Assembly (NCBI GenBank): GCA_964630785.1
Contig: CAZVZG010000005.1
Coordinates: forward strand, 62,001 to 126,000
DNA length: 64,000 nucleotides
DNA from: JADLCX01 sp964630785
Lineage (GTDB): Bacteria > Planctomycetota > Phycisphaerae > Phycisphaerales > UBA1924
Reading direction: 5' to 3'
Shown here one piece after another: positions 1-9,400 of this stretch. Positions within the stretch are counted from its first letter, which is position 1. Each line of letters begins with the position of its first letter. A program made the position numbers and the translations under genes. Under the pieces are notes generated by a model. That model was not told the origin of the DNA. It searched no databases and worked only from the letters and a program-made list of their open reading frames with translations.

Positions 1-1
1 C

Positions 2-301
2 ATCGGCATGGAGGCCCTCAAGCGGACGCGGGCCGAGGGCGGGCCGGCGCGCCGGCTCGTGGGCGTGGAGCTCGACGGCAAGCGCACGGCTCGCCAAGGC
101 ATGGCGATCAAGTCGGGCGGCAAGGAGGTGGGCGCGGTCTCCAGCGCGTGCCTGAGCCCGACGCTGGGCTGCCCGATCGCGATGGGGTTCGTCGATCGCG
201 AGGTCGCCGCGGAGGGCGCCGCCGTCGAGATCGATACCGGGAGGGGGGACACGCTCGTGGGCGCGACGAGGAAACTCCCGTTCTACAAAGCCAGCAAATA
301 G
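2..301 (+). CDS. gcvT: Aminomethyltransferase (glycine cleavage T protein), C-terminal fragment
   Basis: Only the last 99 codons are in the window; the gene starts to the left. The visible part matches the C-terminal barrel domain of glycine cleavage T proteins: RRLVGVELDGKRTARQGM, then a stretch with the GxVSSACLSPTLG pattern and AMGFV, ending in LPFYK. The family transfers the methylene group of glycine to tetrahydrofolate in the cytoplasmic glycine cleavage complex. The reading frame is open from base 2 and the stop is at 299-301. A GNRA-loop hairpin follows at once. gcvH and gcvP are not in the window, so whether this is an operon cannot be seen. The assignment is fairly secure, although other folate-binding YgfZ/GcvT paralogues share this domain. 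Confidence 0.85.
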   Translation: MGMEALKRTRAEGGPARRLVGVELDGKRTARQGMAIKSGGKEVGAVSSACLSPTLGCPIAMGFVDREVAAEGAAVEIDTGRGDTLVGATRKLPFYKASK

Positions 302-323
302 GAGCCGATCGCGCGAGCGATCG
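302..323. repeat. GAGCC-flanked hairpin with GNRA loop (dispersed repeat, copy 1)
   Basis: A perfect 7-bp stem, CGATCGC (306-312) against GCGATCG (317-323), closes a GCGA tetraloop. It sits directly after the gcvT stop and is preceded by GAGC. A closely related hairpin lies upstream of fliM (56927-56946), and two variants with a CCCTCCGC stem lie at 56327-56346 and 56844-56863. It has no T-tract, so it is better seen as a dispersed palindromic (REP-like) element than as a classical terminator. Confidence 0.6.
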
Positions 324-436
324 AAGGGCCGAGGGTCGAGGGTGCAGGAAGCGGCCGCGCCAAGCTTCGTCATTTGCCGCTTGACGGCTTTGCTGTTCTG
401 CCGCTCTTCCGCTCCGTCGCGGCGTACCATCGAACG

Positions 437-1669
437 ATGGCCGCCAAACCCATCCGTCGTTACTTTGACAACGCCGCGACGAGCTTTCCCAAGCCGCCCG
501 CCGTCGCCGAGGCGGTGTTCAACTGCATGACCCGCAATGGCGCGCCCGGCCGCGGCGTGTACGCCGAGGCCCGAGAGGCCGGGCGGCTGATCCGCGTCTG
601 CCGCGAACGCATCAACCGGCTGATCAACGGCGAACACCCAGACCACGTCGTCTTCGGCCTCAACACCACCGACGCACTGAACCTCGCGATCAAGGGCGTG
701 CTCGAAGCCTCACGACAGGGTGGGCTTTCGAGGCCGCACGTGGTCTCGACGCGGATGGAGCACAACTCCGTGCTCCGCCCGATGAACGCCGAGCGCGAAC
801 GCGCGGCCGTGGAGTGGACCCGCGTCCCCGTCGATCCCGTCAGCGGTCTGGTCGACCCGGCGGACGTGATCGCGGCCATCCGCCCGGACCGGACGGAACT
901 GGTGATCGTCAACCACGCGAGCAATGTGACGGGCACGATCCAGCCCGTCGCGGAGATCGGCCACGCGTGCCGCGAGCGCGGCGTGCTGTTCCTGGTGGAC
1001 GGCGCTCAGTCACTCGGCCACGTCCCGGTCGATGTCCGAGCGATGAGCATCGACCTGCTGGCGTTCCCGGGACACAAGGGGTTGCTGGGGCCGCAGGGCA
1101 CAGGCGGGCTCTACATCCGCCCCGGGGTCGAGGACCGCGTGGCGACCGTGCGCGAGGGCGGCACGGGCAGCGTCTCCGAGCAGGAGACGCACCCGGCACG
1201 TCTGCCCGACCGCTACGAGGCGGGCTCGCACAACACCGCGGGCATCGCGGGGCTGAGCGAGGGCGTCTCGTGGCTCCTCGATCGTGGCATGGACGCGGTG
1301 CGTCGGCACGAGATCGACCTGATGACCCCGATGCTCGCGGCGTACAGCGCGGGCGAGTGGCCCGGCCTGCGCCTGCTCGGCCCTGAAGCGGTCGGCCGTC
1401 GCGTGGGCGTGATGAGTTTCGTCCACGATGAGCTGGAACCGATCGAGATCGCCACGCTGCTGGAAACCGAGCACGGAATCCTCACCCGGGCCGGGTTGCA
1501 CTGCGCCCCGCTGGCGCACCAGACCTTCGGCTCCGCGCCCCCGGGAGGGCGTGGGGCGGTGCGGCTGAGTCTGGGGCCGTTCCTGACCAATGAAGACGTC
1601 GCGTGCGCGATCGCGGCGCTGGGAGCGATCTGCCGCGAGCACCGGCGGGCGCCGGCCCTGGCCAAATGA
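437..1669 (+). CDS. Class V aminotransferase, cysteine desulfurase family
   Basis: A PLP-dependent enzyme of 410 residues. The N-terminal RRYFDNAATSFPKPP is the typical opening of cysteine-desulfurase-family proteins. The likely PLP lysine is Lys214 in FPGHKGLLGPQGTGG, and a candidate catalytic cysteine is Cys356 in AGLHCAPLAHQTFG. That second motif is typical of the subfamily usually annotated as 'cysteine desulfurase family protein', which is distinct from housekeeping IscS and SufS. The ATG at 437 is chosen because the conserved YFDNAAT motif starts eight residues later; an in-frame ATG at 374 would add 21 unconserved residues. No scaffold or sulfur acceptor gene is adjacent, so the physiological sulfur acceptor is unknown. 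The gene converges on sppA across a perfect hairpin. Confidence 0.85.
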   Translation: MAAKPIRRYFDNAATSFPKPPAVAEAVFNCMTRNGAPGRGVYAEAREAGRLIRVCRERINRLINGEHPDHVVFGLNTTDALNLAIKGVLEASRQGGLSRPHVVSTRMEHNSVLRPMNAERERAAVEWTRVPVDPVSGLVDPADVIAAIRPDRTELVIVNHASNVTGTIQPVAEIGHACRERGVLFLVDGAQSLGHVPVDVRAMSIDLLAFPGHKGLLGPQGTGGLYIRPGVEDRVATVREGGTGSVSEQETHPARLPDRYEAGSHNTAGIAGLSEGVSWLLDRGMDAVRRHEIDLMTPMLAAYSAGEWPGLRLLGPEAVGRRVGVMSFVHDELEPIEIATLLETEHGILTRAGLHCAPLAHQTFGSAPPGGRGAVRLSLGPFLTNEDVACAIAALGAICREHRRAPALAK

Positions 1670-1671
1670 AA

Positions 1672-1699
1672 ACCGGCCCCGGTTTGCACCGGGGCCGGT
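1672..1699. terminator. Terminator hairpin between convergent genes
   Basis: A perfect 12-bp stem, ACCGGCCCCGGT (1672-1683) against ACCGGGGCCGGT (1688-1699), with loop TTGC. It begins two bases after the stop of the aminotransferase gene. Read on the minus strand, the stem is followed by TTTTCATTT, so it should end transcription of sppA well. In the plus direction it lacks a T-tract and may act only through the stem. Confidence 0.8.
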
Positions 1700-1734
1700 C
1701 GAATGTCCGTCGATCGGGAACGTGCAGACCGGGC

Positions 1735-3564
1735 CTACTTGAAGATCAGCACGCGCGGCGAGACGAGCAGCACGTGCTCCTTGCGCATCTCCATGAGCGC
1801 CGAGAGTTGTGCCCGCACCGAGTCCCACGCACGGGGGCCGACGATCTCGCGGAGCAACGCGACCGCGCCGGAAATCGCCGCGTCGCCACTCGCGCCGGCC
1901 GAGCCCTTCACGCCCGGCGCCGAGGCCATCGCGCCGAACATCTGCTGAAACATCTCCGCCAGTCCCGGCGCGGGCGGATAGTCCTGAACGTCGTACGCGC
2001 CATCGGTCAGACCGACCTCGCCAGCCATGGCCTTGATGGTCTCGGTCAGGCCGCCGATCTGATCGGCCATCTTGTTACCGATGGCGACGCTGCCGGTGAA
2101 CAGCCGCCCCTCGGCGGTTTTGGAGAGGTCGATCCCGGGGCGTCCGGCCGTGACCCGCTTGGTGAACTGGTCGTACGTCTCGGTCATGCGCGTGCGGATG
2201 AGCGAGCGCTCAGCGTCGGTCCACGGCTCGGTCGAGCCGAGCAGGCTGCCCATCGGCCCGCGGCTCCGCGGCACGACGTGTACCTTGACCTTCTCGTAGA
2301 GCCCGCCCATCGCGAGCTTGCCGCCCACCACGCCGATCGAGCCGACGATGCTGGAGGGGTTGACGAAGATCTTGCCGCCGCTGACGGCGATGTAGTATCC
2401 GCCCGAGGCCGCCATCGAGCCCACGCTCACCCAAACCGGCTTCTTCTGGCTCACCCGCTTGAGGCCGAGCCACATGGTCTCGCTGGCGATGGCCGATCCG
2501 CCCGGCGAGTTGATCCGCAGCACCACGCCCTTGACCTTGTCCTCGTCGGCGAGTTCCTGGAGCGAGCGGCGGATGGTGTACGAGCCGACCGAGTCGCCGC
2601 CGAAGAGCCCGCCCGAGGTCGAATCGCCGTCCACGATCGGGCCGTCGACGTGCAGCACGGCGATCGTGTCGCGCTTGGGCTTGTGCGATGTGGGCTTGAA
2701 GAGCTTGCTCACCAGGGTGAAGGGGTTGGCCATGTCCACGGCCACGGCGTCCTCCGACTCGGTGAGGTTGTCCCACTCGATGTCGGTCTTGTAGGCGGAC
2801 TTGAGGTGGTCGGTCAGGTCGGGCAGGTCCAACTCGGCGTCGAGCAGGCCCGCGGCCTTCGCCACCTCGCCGCTGGCGAGCACGGCCTTCTCCATGGCGC
2901 TGTCAAGCCCCGCGTCGTCGAGCTTGCGTCCGGTCTTCAGGTCGCTCCGGATGTTGCCGTAGATGCCGTCGAGCAGTTGGTTGATGTTCTGGTCCCACTG
3001 GGGGCTCGGGCCGCTACGGGCCATCGGTTCGCTGGCGCCCTTGTAGTCGCCGATCTGCACGAAGTCGGGCTTGATGCCGACCCAGTTGAACGTGTCGGCG
3101 AGGTACATCTCCTCCATGTACAACCCCGGCAGCGTCACCTGCCCGCCGCTCTGCAGGATGACCTCGTCGCAGTGCGAGCCCAGCAGCAGTTCGGGCGTTC
3201 CGTAGTTGTCGGCAAAGAGGTGGATCTTCTTGCCCGCGTCGCGGCAGCGTTTCATCGCCGTGGCGAGTTCCTCGACCTGGGTCGTGGTGAGTTCGGGCTC
3301 GCGCAGGCGGATGACCACGGCGTCGAGGTTCGCGTCCCCCGCGGCGTCGTCGATCACCTTGACCATCTCGCGCAGCGTGTATCGCCCGTCACTGCCGAAG
3401 ATGCTCTCCATCGGCGAGGGACGCTCTTCGAGCTTGCCGCGGATCTCGATGAGCCCGACCGCGGTCTCGCCGTCGGCGGTGTGCGCCGTCGCCGCCGGCG
3501 TGCTGAACCCCGCCACCATCATGGCCCCGACCAGGGCGCCCCGAAGCAGAACATCCTTGATCAT
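1735..3564 (-). CDS. sppA: Signal peptide peptidase SppA, S49 family, long form
   Basis: 609 residues, the size of the two-domain 67K-type SppA. An N-terminal export signal (hydrophobic residues 5-25, ending near ATA) places it in the membrane or periplasm. The Ser-Lys dyad is visible: Lys175 in GDYKGASEP in the first domain, and Ser387 in GSMAASGGYY in the second, preceded by RINSPGGSA at about 350-357. The family digests cleaved signal peptides and membrane-bound peptides. It is the last gene of a minus-strand run after a zincin (stop 100 bp upstream) and a zinc-ribbon membrane protein. Its transcript probably ends at the hairpin at 1672-1699. The ATG at 3564 directly precedes the signal sequence. 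Confidence 0.92.
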   Translation of the reverse strand: MIKDVLLRGALVGAMMVAGFSTPAATAHTADGETAVGLIEIRGKLEERPSPMESIFGSDGRYTLREMVKVIDDAAGDANLDAVVIRLREPELTTTQVEELATAMKRCRDAGKKIHLFADNYGTPELLLGSHCDEVILQSGGQVTLPGLYMEEMYLADTFNWVGIKPDFVQIGDYKGASEPMARSGPSPQWDQNINQLLDGIYGNIRSDLKTGRKLDDAGLDSAMEKAVLASGEVAKAAGLLDAELDLPDLTDHLKSAYKTDIEWDNLTESEDAVAVDMANPFTLVSKLFKPTSHKPKRDTIAVLHVDGPIVDGDSTSGGLFGGDSVGSYTIRRSLQELADEDKVKGVVLRINSPGGSAIASETMWLGLKRVSQKKPVWVSVGSMAASGGYYIAVSGGKIFVNPSSIVGSIGVVGGKLAMGGLYEKVKVHVVPRSRGPMGSLLGSTEPWTDAERSLIRTRMTETYDQFTKRVTAGRPGIDLSKTAEGRLFTGSVAIGNKMADQIGGLTETIKAMAGEVGLTDGAYDVQDYPPAPGLAEMFQQMFGAMASAPGVKGSAGASGDAAISGAVALLREIVGPRAWDSVRAQLSALMEMRKEHVLLVSPRVLIFK

Positions 3565-3664
3565 CGCTTGTGCTCCTTCCGGCGGGCGCGTCCGCGTCGC
3601 CGGTGTTGTGACACTATCGCCCGAACCGTCCCCGTCTCACCACGCCCCCCATTCTCCAACCTCG

Positions 3665-4159
3665 TCATGCGTAACCCAGTTCGTCCAGGTCGTCCTCATC
3701 CAGCCCGAAATGATGGCCCACCTCGTGCAGGAGGGTGATCCGAATTTCCTCGTATACCTCCTCGTCCGCGCTGGGCTGCTCCCAGCCGCCCGCCAGGTCG
3801 AGGATGCCGATCCTGAAAAGATGGATCTGCTCAAGCCCCGAAGTGCCCGACGCAAGTCCACCCCCCCAACCCCCGCCTCCGCCCCCCCCAACCACCCCGC
3901 CCGGGTCCTCGATCGATCGCTCCGTAATGGCGACGCCCGTGTGCAGACCGCAGAGGTCCAGTCCGTCGGCCTCCGGCTCCAGCGTGCCATCCTTCTTGAG
4001 CGAGCGGAGCATCTCCGGCGTCGGACAATCCAGCACGACCACGGGGACGTGGTCGAGCAACTCCCGCACGTTGTCGGGCAGCGACTCGATGGCGTCCTCC
4101 AGAAGTCGGTCGAACCGCTCCCGCTCATCCTGCCCGAGTTCCGGCGACCTTTCCGCCAT
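3665..4159 (-). CDS. Zincin-like metallopeptidase (PF06262-type) with glycine-rich insert
   Basis: 164 residues. The C-terminus carries HEVGHHFGLDEDDL, the HExxH zinc signature followed by the acidic stretch found in the small 'possible zinc metallopeptidase' family (PF06262); the substrate of that family is not established. The ATG at 4159 (MAERSPELG) begins the conserved part, while upstream in-frame codons to 4312 are low-complexity. Between the N-terminal half and the HExxH half lies a run GGVVGGGGGGGWGGG encoded by a C-rich tract at 3858-3901, which is unusual for this compact family and may be a slippage-prone linker. The gene lies between the zinc-ribbon membrane protein (55 bp upstream) and sppA (100 bp downstream), all on the minus strand, so a shared transcript is likely. 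Confidence 0.8.
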   Translation of the reverse strand: MAERSPELGQDERERFDRLLEDAIESLPDNVRELLDHVPVVVLDCPTPEMLRSLKKDGTLEPEADGLDLCGLHTGVAITERSIEDPGGVVGGGGGGGWGGGLASGTSGLEQIHLFRIGILDLAGGWEQPSADEEVYEEIRITLLHEVGHHFGLDEDDLDELGYA

Positions 4160-4214
4160 GCCGGCAACTTTATCCAACGGCGCAGATCCCGTGCGGCCAC
4201 CGGTGCTCCGCCCG

Positions 4215-5207
4215 TCACGCGGGCCCCGGTTCTGGACCCACGCCGCTTCGCAGGACCTGCCGCAACGTCCGTCGCGGGCGGAGGATGGCCCGGGCGATCC
4301 GGACGGAATCAAACACCGAGCCGATCAACCCCAGGGTCAACAGTGCCGCCCCAAGAAACAAGAACACCAGCCCCAACACCATCAGCACCGCATCTCCGCT
4401 CCCCCACCCCCCCGCCCCCCCCGTCCCCCCCGACCCGCCCGCTCTCCCCCCCGATTGCAGCCCTGAGAGGCGCAGCACCCCGTGACCGACCGCCACTACG
4501 ATCGCCGCCGCGGCCATCCCCAAGAGTGTCTGCCGGTCCACTCGCCCGCTGCGTAGCAACAGGCACCGCGCAACCAGCAGCCGCGCATTCGGGCGGAGCA
4601 GGAGGAAGACCCCGGCCGCGCTGCCCATCGCGACCACCACGCGAGCCACCCCTTCGCCATCGATCGACCAATCCGATCGGTAGACGAACCCCAGGGCCCA
4701 GCCCAGGGGCACGTACAGCAGCACCGCGCACGCCGCGGCGATGCCGTTGAGCAACGAGATCCCCCGGTGCGGCCGGACAAACGCGAGCGCCCCGAGCCCG
4801 GAGGCCGCGACCGCCGCCTGCAACGCGAGCGTGAGATCGGGAACGGTCCAGCGAGCGCCGATCCATGTACCCAGTCGCGCGACCTGCGGCGCCCAGCAGA
4901 TGAGGGCCGCCACCAACCCGGCGACAGCCCAGAGCACCAATCCGCCCGCAATAAGGCGCGGGTGCGAGATCGGTCGGAGCACCGCGGCGTGCGGATCGAC
5001 CACCGCGAGGATGGTCGCGCGGACGCCCGCCCCGCACTCAGGGCACACGCCGCGGATCGACAGCCCTCGCAGGTTGTACCCGCACACCACGCACGGCAGG
5101 TCGCCCCCGAGCTCGCGCCCGAGCAAGGGGTTCTCCTCGCGACGGCACGGCGCGGCGTGCTCCGGGGTCTGGCCCGGTCCCGGATCGGTGCTGTCGTCCG
5201 CGTCCAT
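4215..5207 (-). CDS. Membrane protein with N-terminal zinc ribbon, unknown function
   Basis: 330 residues from the ATG at 5207. A four-cysteine zinc ribbon occupies residues 39-58 (Cys39, Cys42, Cys55, Cys58: CVVCGYNLRGL...CPECG). It is followed by about six hydrophobic segments, for example LIAGGLVLWAVAGLVAALI and AVLLYVPLGWALGFVY. A glycine-rich linker (about residues 262-278), encoded by the C-rich tract 4399-4455, precedes the last membrane segment. CxxCGYNLRGL ribbons fused to membrane segments are common in planctomycete genomes, but I know of no assigned role. A similar degenerate ribbon ends the symporter at 52056-53816. It is the first gene of the minus-strand run with the zincin and SppA, and is divergent from the MoxR gene across 123 bp. 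Confidence 0.75.
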   Translation of the reverse strand: MDADDSTDPGPGQTPEHAAPCRREENPLLGRELGGDLPCVVCGYNLRGLSIRGVCPECGAGVRATILAVVDPHAAVLRPISHPRLIAGGLVLWAVAGLVAALICWAPQVARLGTWIGARWTVPDLTLALQAAVAASGLGALAFVRPHRGISLLNGIAAACAVLLYVPLGWALGFVYRSDWSIDGEGVARVVVAMGSAAGVFLLLRPNARLLVARCLLLRSGRVDRQTLLGMAAAAIVVAVGHGVLRLSGLQSGGRAGGSGGTGGAGGWGSGDAVLMVLGLVFLFLGAALLTLGLIGSVFDSVRIARAILRPRRTLRQVLRSGVGPEPGPA

Positions 5208-5330
5208 CTCCCATGAGCCTATACGCACGCGGGACGGCCCGCCGATGGAGGATTCATCCCCAACCGTCGGCGAGCGCCGTCCGTATACTCCCGGCCCGCT
5301 GATCGCCCGCTGACCTCCCGGCGAGTCCGT

Positions 5331-6317
5331 ATGCCATCCCCGATCGAGCGTCTCCGCCAGAGCATCTCCAGCGTCTTCCTCGGCAACGCCCACGCCGTGG
5401 ATCAGGTCATCGTCTGCCTTCTCGCCAAGGGCCACGCGCTGATCGAGGACGTGCCCGGCGTGGGCAAGACCGTGCTGGCCACGGCCCTGGCCCGCTCGAT
5501 CGACTGCTCGTTCAGCCGCATCCAGCTCACGCCCGACCTGCTCCCCTCGGACATCCTGGGCGTGACGATCTACAACCGGGACCTGCACGCCAACGGATCG
5601 GGCGCGGGCGGTGGTACGGGCGGGTTCGAGTTCAAGAAGGGCCCGATCTTCGCCAACATCGTCCTCGCCGACGAGATCAACCGCACGCCGCCGCGCACGC
5701 AAACGGCGCTGCTCGAGGCGATGAGCGAGACCACCGTCACCATCGACGGGCGAGCCTACCCGCTCGAGCGGCCGTTCATGCTCATCGCCACGCAGAACCC
5801 GTTCGACTTCGAGGGGACCTACGCACTCCCCGAGAACCAGCTCGACCGGTTCTTCATGCGGCTCAACCTCGGGTACCCGCACCCAGAGGAGGAGTCCCGC
5901 GTCCTCGCCCTTCGCCCGGCCGACCACGCGCTGCACGAGCTCAAGCCCGTCCTGCACGCGCGGGACGTGCTCGCGCTGCAGGAACGTGTGGACGCTGTCC
6001 GACTCGATCAATCGCTGGTCGAGTACATCGTGGCTCTGGCCAACGCGACGCGCCGTCGCGACGACCTGCACGTCGGCCTGTCACCGCGGGGAGCGCTCGC
6101 GCTGGCCCAGGCCGCCCGCGCAACCGCCGTGCTCCAGGACCGCGACTACGCGATCCCCGAGGACGTGCTCTCGAACGTTGTGCCGGTGTGCGCACACCGC
6201 ATCATCTCGCGGGCTTACACGGGCGCGTCCCCGCACCACCTGCGCGACGGCGTTCCGCCGGACTCGCCCCAGGGCATCCTCGCGGCCATCCTCGACACGC
6301 TTGAGAGCCCGGCGTGA
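5331..6317 (+). CDS. MoxR-family AAA+ ATPase
   Basis: 328 residues, normal for the family. The Walker A motif is EDVPGVGKT (Lys46) and the Walker B region is NIVLADEINRTPPRTQTALLEAMSE at about 109-133; FMLIATQNPFDFEGTYALPE follows, the hallmark of MoxR ATPases. These are cytoplasmic chaperone-like ATPases that usually work with VWA-domain and DUF58 proteins encoded next door. Here no such partner lies downstream; the next gene is on the opposite strand. The ATPase therefore appears as an isolated gene whose partners must be elsewhere. The start ATG at 5331 is followed directly by the conserved N-terminal helix. Confidence 0.9.
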   Translation: MPSPIERLRQSISSVFLGNAHAVDQVIVCLLAKGHALIEDVPGVGKTVLATALARSIDCSFSRIQLTPDLLPSDILGVTIYNRDLHANGSGAGGGTGGFEFKKGPIFANIVLADEINRTPPRTQTALLEAMSETTVTIDGRAYPLERPFMLIATQNPFDFEGTYALPENQLDRFFMRLNLGYPHPEEESRVLALRPADHALHELKPVLHARDVLALQERVDAVRLDQSLVEYIVALANATRRRDDLHVGLSPRGALALAQAARATAVLQDRDYAIPEDVLSNVVPVCAHRIISRAYTGASPHHLRDGVPPDSPQGILAAILDTLESPA

Positions 6318-6441
6318 TCAACTGATGAAACGACGACGCATCGTCGCGTGGCGGCGAGGCGGCGCGGCCGTGAGCTGACCCAGCGAGTTTGCCCGAGTGC
6401 TTTTCGGCCCGGGATGGGTCCCACGAAAGAACCAGCGCGAT

Positions 6442-9400
6442 CTACGCCTGTGCGTCACGCGATCGAGCCGCGGCGGTGAACATCTCCGCCGCCAACTCAA
6501 CGGGGTGCAGCGCCCGCCGGCCCGTACCGTCGTGGACCTGGTGTCGGCAGGAGGTCCCGGTCGCCACGATGACCGCATCCGCCGACGCGCCCCGCACCGC
6601 CGGAAAGAGGCTCAACTCGCCGACCCGCATCGACAGGTCGTACTTACGGCGGCCGTACCCGAACGATCCGGCCATGCCGCAGCAGCCCGTATCCAGCACA
6701 CGCAGGCGGTCGCCGACAAGCCGCCGGAGCAGCCCGGCGCTGGTGTGCACGCCCCACAGCGATTTCTGGTGGCAGTGCCCGTGCAGCAGGATCTCCGGGC
6801 CGGATCGCTTCGACGAGCCAAGCCGTTCGATCAGCGCTCGGTTCGCGTGAGACTCCCACCGCCGCTCGACAAACTCCTCAACGAGCGCGGCCTTGGCCGC
6901 GATGGCCCGCCGGACGGCGGGGTCGCTGCGAAGTTTCAGACCCAGCCAGTCATCCTTGATCGCGCTCAGGCAGGAGGGTTCGCACACGACGATCGCCGCC
7001 ACCGACGCGTCCGCGGCGGCTGTGCGCAAGCGTTCGACCGTCGCGTCGATCGTCTCGACCGCTTGCGCGAGCATCCCGACCGAGATCATGGAGCGGCCGC
7101 AACAGCCCGCGTCCACGACCTCGACGGCGTAGCCCAGAGCATGCAAAAGCCTCGCGGCCGCCACGCCGACGTGGCTCTCGTTGTACGCGGTGAAGCAGTC
7201 GCCGTAGAGAACGACCCGCGGTGCATCTGTGCGGTCCTGACCGAGCGGCGCGCCCCTCGCCCACGCGAAGAGTGAGCGAGTGAACGGCGGGAGCGACCGC
7301 CTCGGGTCCAGCTTCATCACGCGGTTGATCACCGCCCGCGCCGGGCGCGTGCGCCCGACCGCGTTTGCCAGCGCCGGCGCTGCCGACCCCAGCCGGTTGA
7401 GCCAGCGCACGTGCCCCACGGCCATCGCGGCAAGAGGGACGTGCCCGGTCTGCCGGTACCGCTGCGCCGTGTACTCGGCCTTGAGTCGGGCGATGTCCAC
7501 ATTGCTCGGGCACTCGCTCTTGCACGCCTTGCAGCTCAGGCACAGTTCGAGCGTCTCGATCGTCTCCTGGTCGCTCCAATCAGGCCCGCCGGAGAGCCCG
7601 GCCAACCCTGCAAACTGGCCCGTCACGGCCAGCCGCAGCGCGTTGCCCCGCCCCCGCGTGCTGTGCCGTTCGTCCAGGGTCGCCTGGTAACTCGGGCACA
7701 TCATCCCGCCTCGCTTGCGGCAGACGCCCGCGCCGTTGCACTGCTCCACCGCGTGCACAAAGCCGCCGACGTCGGAATAGTCGAAATACGTCTGGTCGTT
7801 GAGGCCCGTGTGTGAACCCCGGATCTCTCCGGCGCCCACGGCGCCTTCCGCGTCCACGCGCAGTTGTTCGGCGATCGTCGCCACCGGACCCGGCGCGACA
7901 ATATTTCCGGGGTTGAGCAGGCCCCGCGGATCGAACAGCGCTTTCACCTCGCGGAAGGCCCGCATCAGGTCCGGCCCGAAGAACCGCTCCAGCAGCGGCC
8001 CGCGCACGCGTCCGTCGCCGTGCTCACCGCTCATGATCCCGCCGCAGGCGCGGGCCAGGTCGGCCACCTCCACGGCGATCGCTCGCATCCGATCGCGATC
8101 GGCGGGATCGTGCAGGTCGATCATCGGGCGCACGTGCAGCACGCCCACGCTCGCGTGGGCCCAATAAGCCGCCCGCGTGCCGTGCCGCGCGACGATCTTC
8201 TTGAACTCACGGACAAACTCCCCCAGCCGCTCCACGGGCACGGCGTTGTCCTCGACAAACGTGATCGGCTTGCGGGCCCCGGGCAGGCCGTGCAGCAGCG
8301 GCTCGCCCGCCTTGCGCAGGGCCCACGCCTTGAGCATGGCCGCGTTGTCGGTGTAGCAGGCGATGCCGCGATCGATCACGCCGGGGGTGCGCTCCATCAG
8401 CGAGCGCAAGGCCGCGAACCCGCCCTCGATCTCGCCCCCCCCACTTCCTCCACCCTCAAACCCAAAGAACTCGACGTACAGAGCGGCCTTGGGCTCGTGC
8501 CGGCCCGCGTCCGCGCCCGGCAACAGCTCGACATACTTGCCGTACTCGATGTTCCCCCGCGCCGCGTCGAGCACCACGTCGTCGAGCAGCTCGACCGCCG
8601 TCAGTCCCAACGGCAGGCACGTATCAAGGATCGGCTTGGTCGCCTCGATCGCGTCCTCCAGCGTGCGGAAACTCACCACCGCCAGCCCCTTGGCCCGGGG
8701 CGTCGGGTGCAGTTTCAGCACCGCGCCCAGCGTCACCGCGAGCGTCCCCTCGCTGCCGCAGAGCAGTTTGGCCAGATCGACCGACTCCGCGTTCGCGCCG
8801 TTCTCGGCCTGGTCGAGGATCATGTCCAGGCCGTACCCGGCGTTGCGACGGATCGTGCGCGGGAACCGCTCGCGGATGGCCGCGCCGTGGGCACGCACGA
8901 TCCTCAGCACGCCCTCGCCCAGCCGTCGTGCGGTCGCGTTCGCCCGCCCCGCGTCCGGCCCGAGCCACAACCGCTCGCCGGTCGCAAGGCACACGTCCAG
9001 CCGGTCGATGTTCTCGCTCGTGCGCCCGTACCGCACCGACCTGGCCCCGGCCGCGTTGTTGCCGATGCACCCGCCGACCGCGGCCTGTCGCGTGGTCGCC
9101 GGATCGGGCGCGAAGAACAGCCCCGACTTTCTGGCCGCGAGCTGTTCGTTGAGTTCGTCGATGCCGATCCCCGGCTCGACCTCACACCGGCGCGAACCGA
9201 AGTCCACCCACTTGATCGCGCGGCAGCGCGGCGTCAGATCGATCACCACCGCCCGGTTGGTCGATTGCCCCGCCAGGCTCGTGCCGCCGCCGCGCGGCAG
9301 CATCGCAACCCCACACTCGCCGCAATACCGCACGAGCCGCTCGGCCGCCGCGATCCCGCCCGGAACCACCGCGCCGATCGGCTCCATTTGGTAGAGCGAC

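Noticed and set aside
5208..6071. Long 5' extension of the zinc-ribbon membrane protein gene
   Set aside because: It runs antisense through the MoxR ATPase gene, whose Walker motifs are unmistakable; the conserved part begins at 5207.
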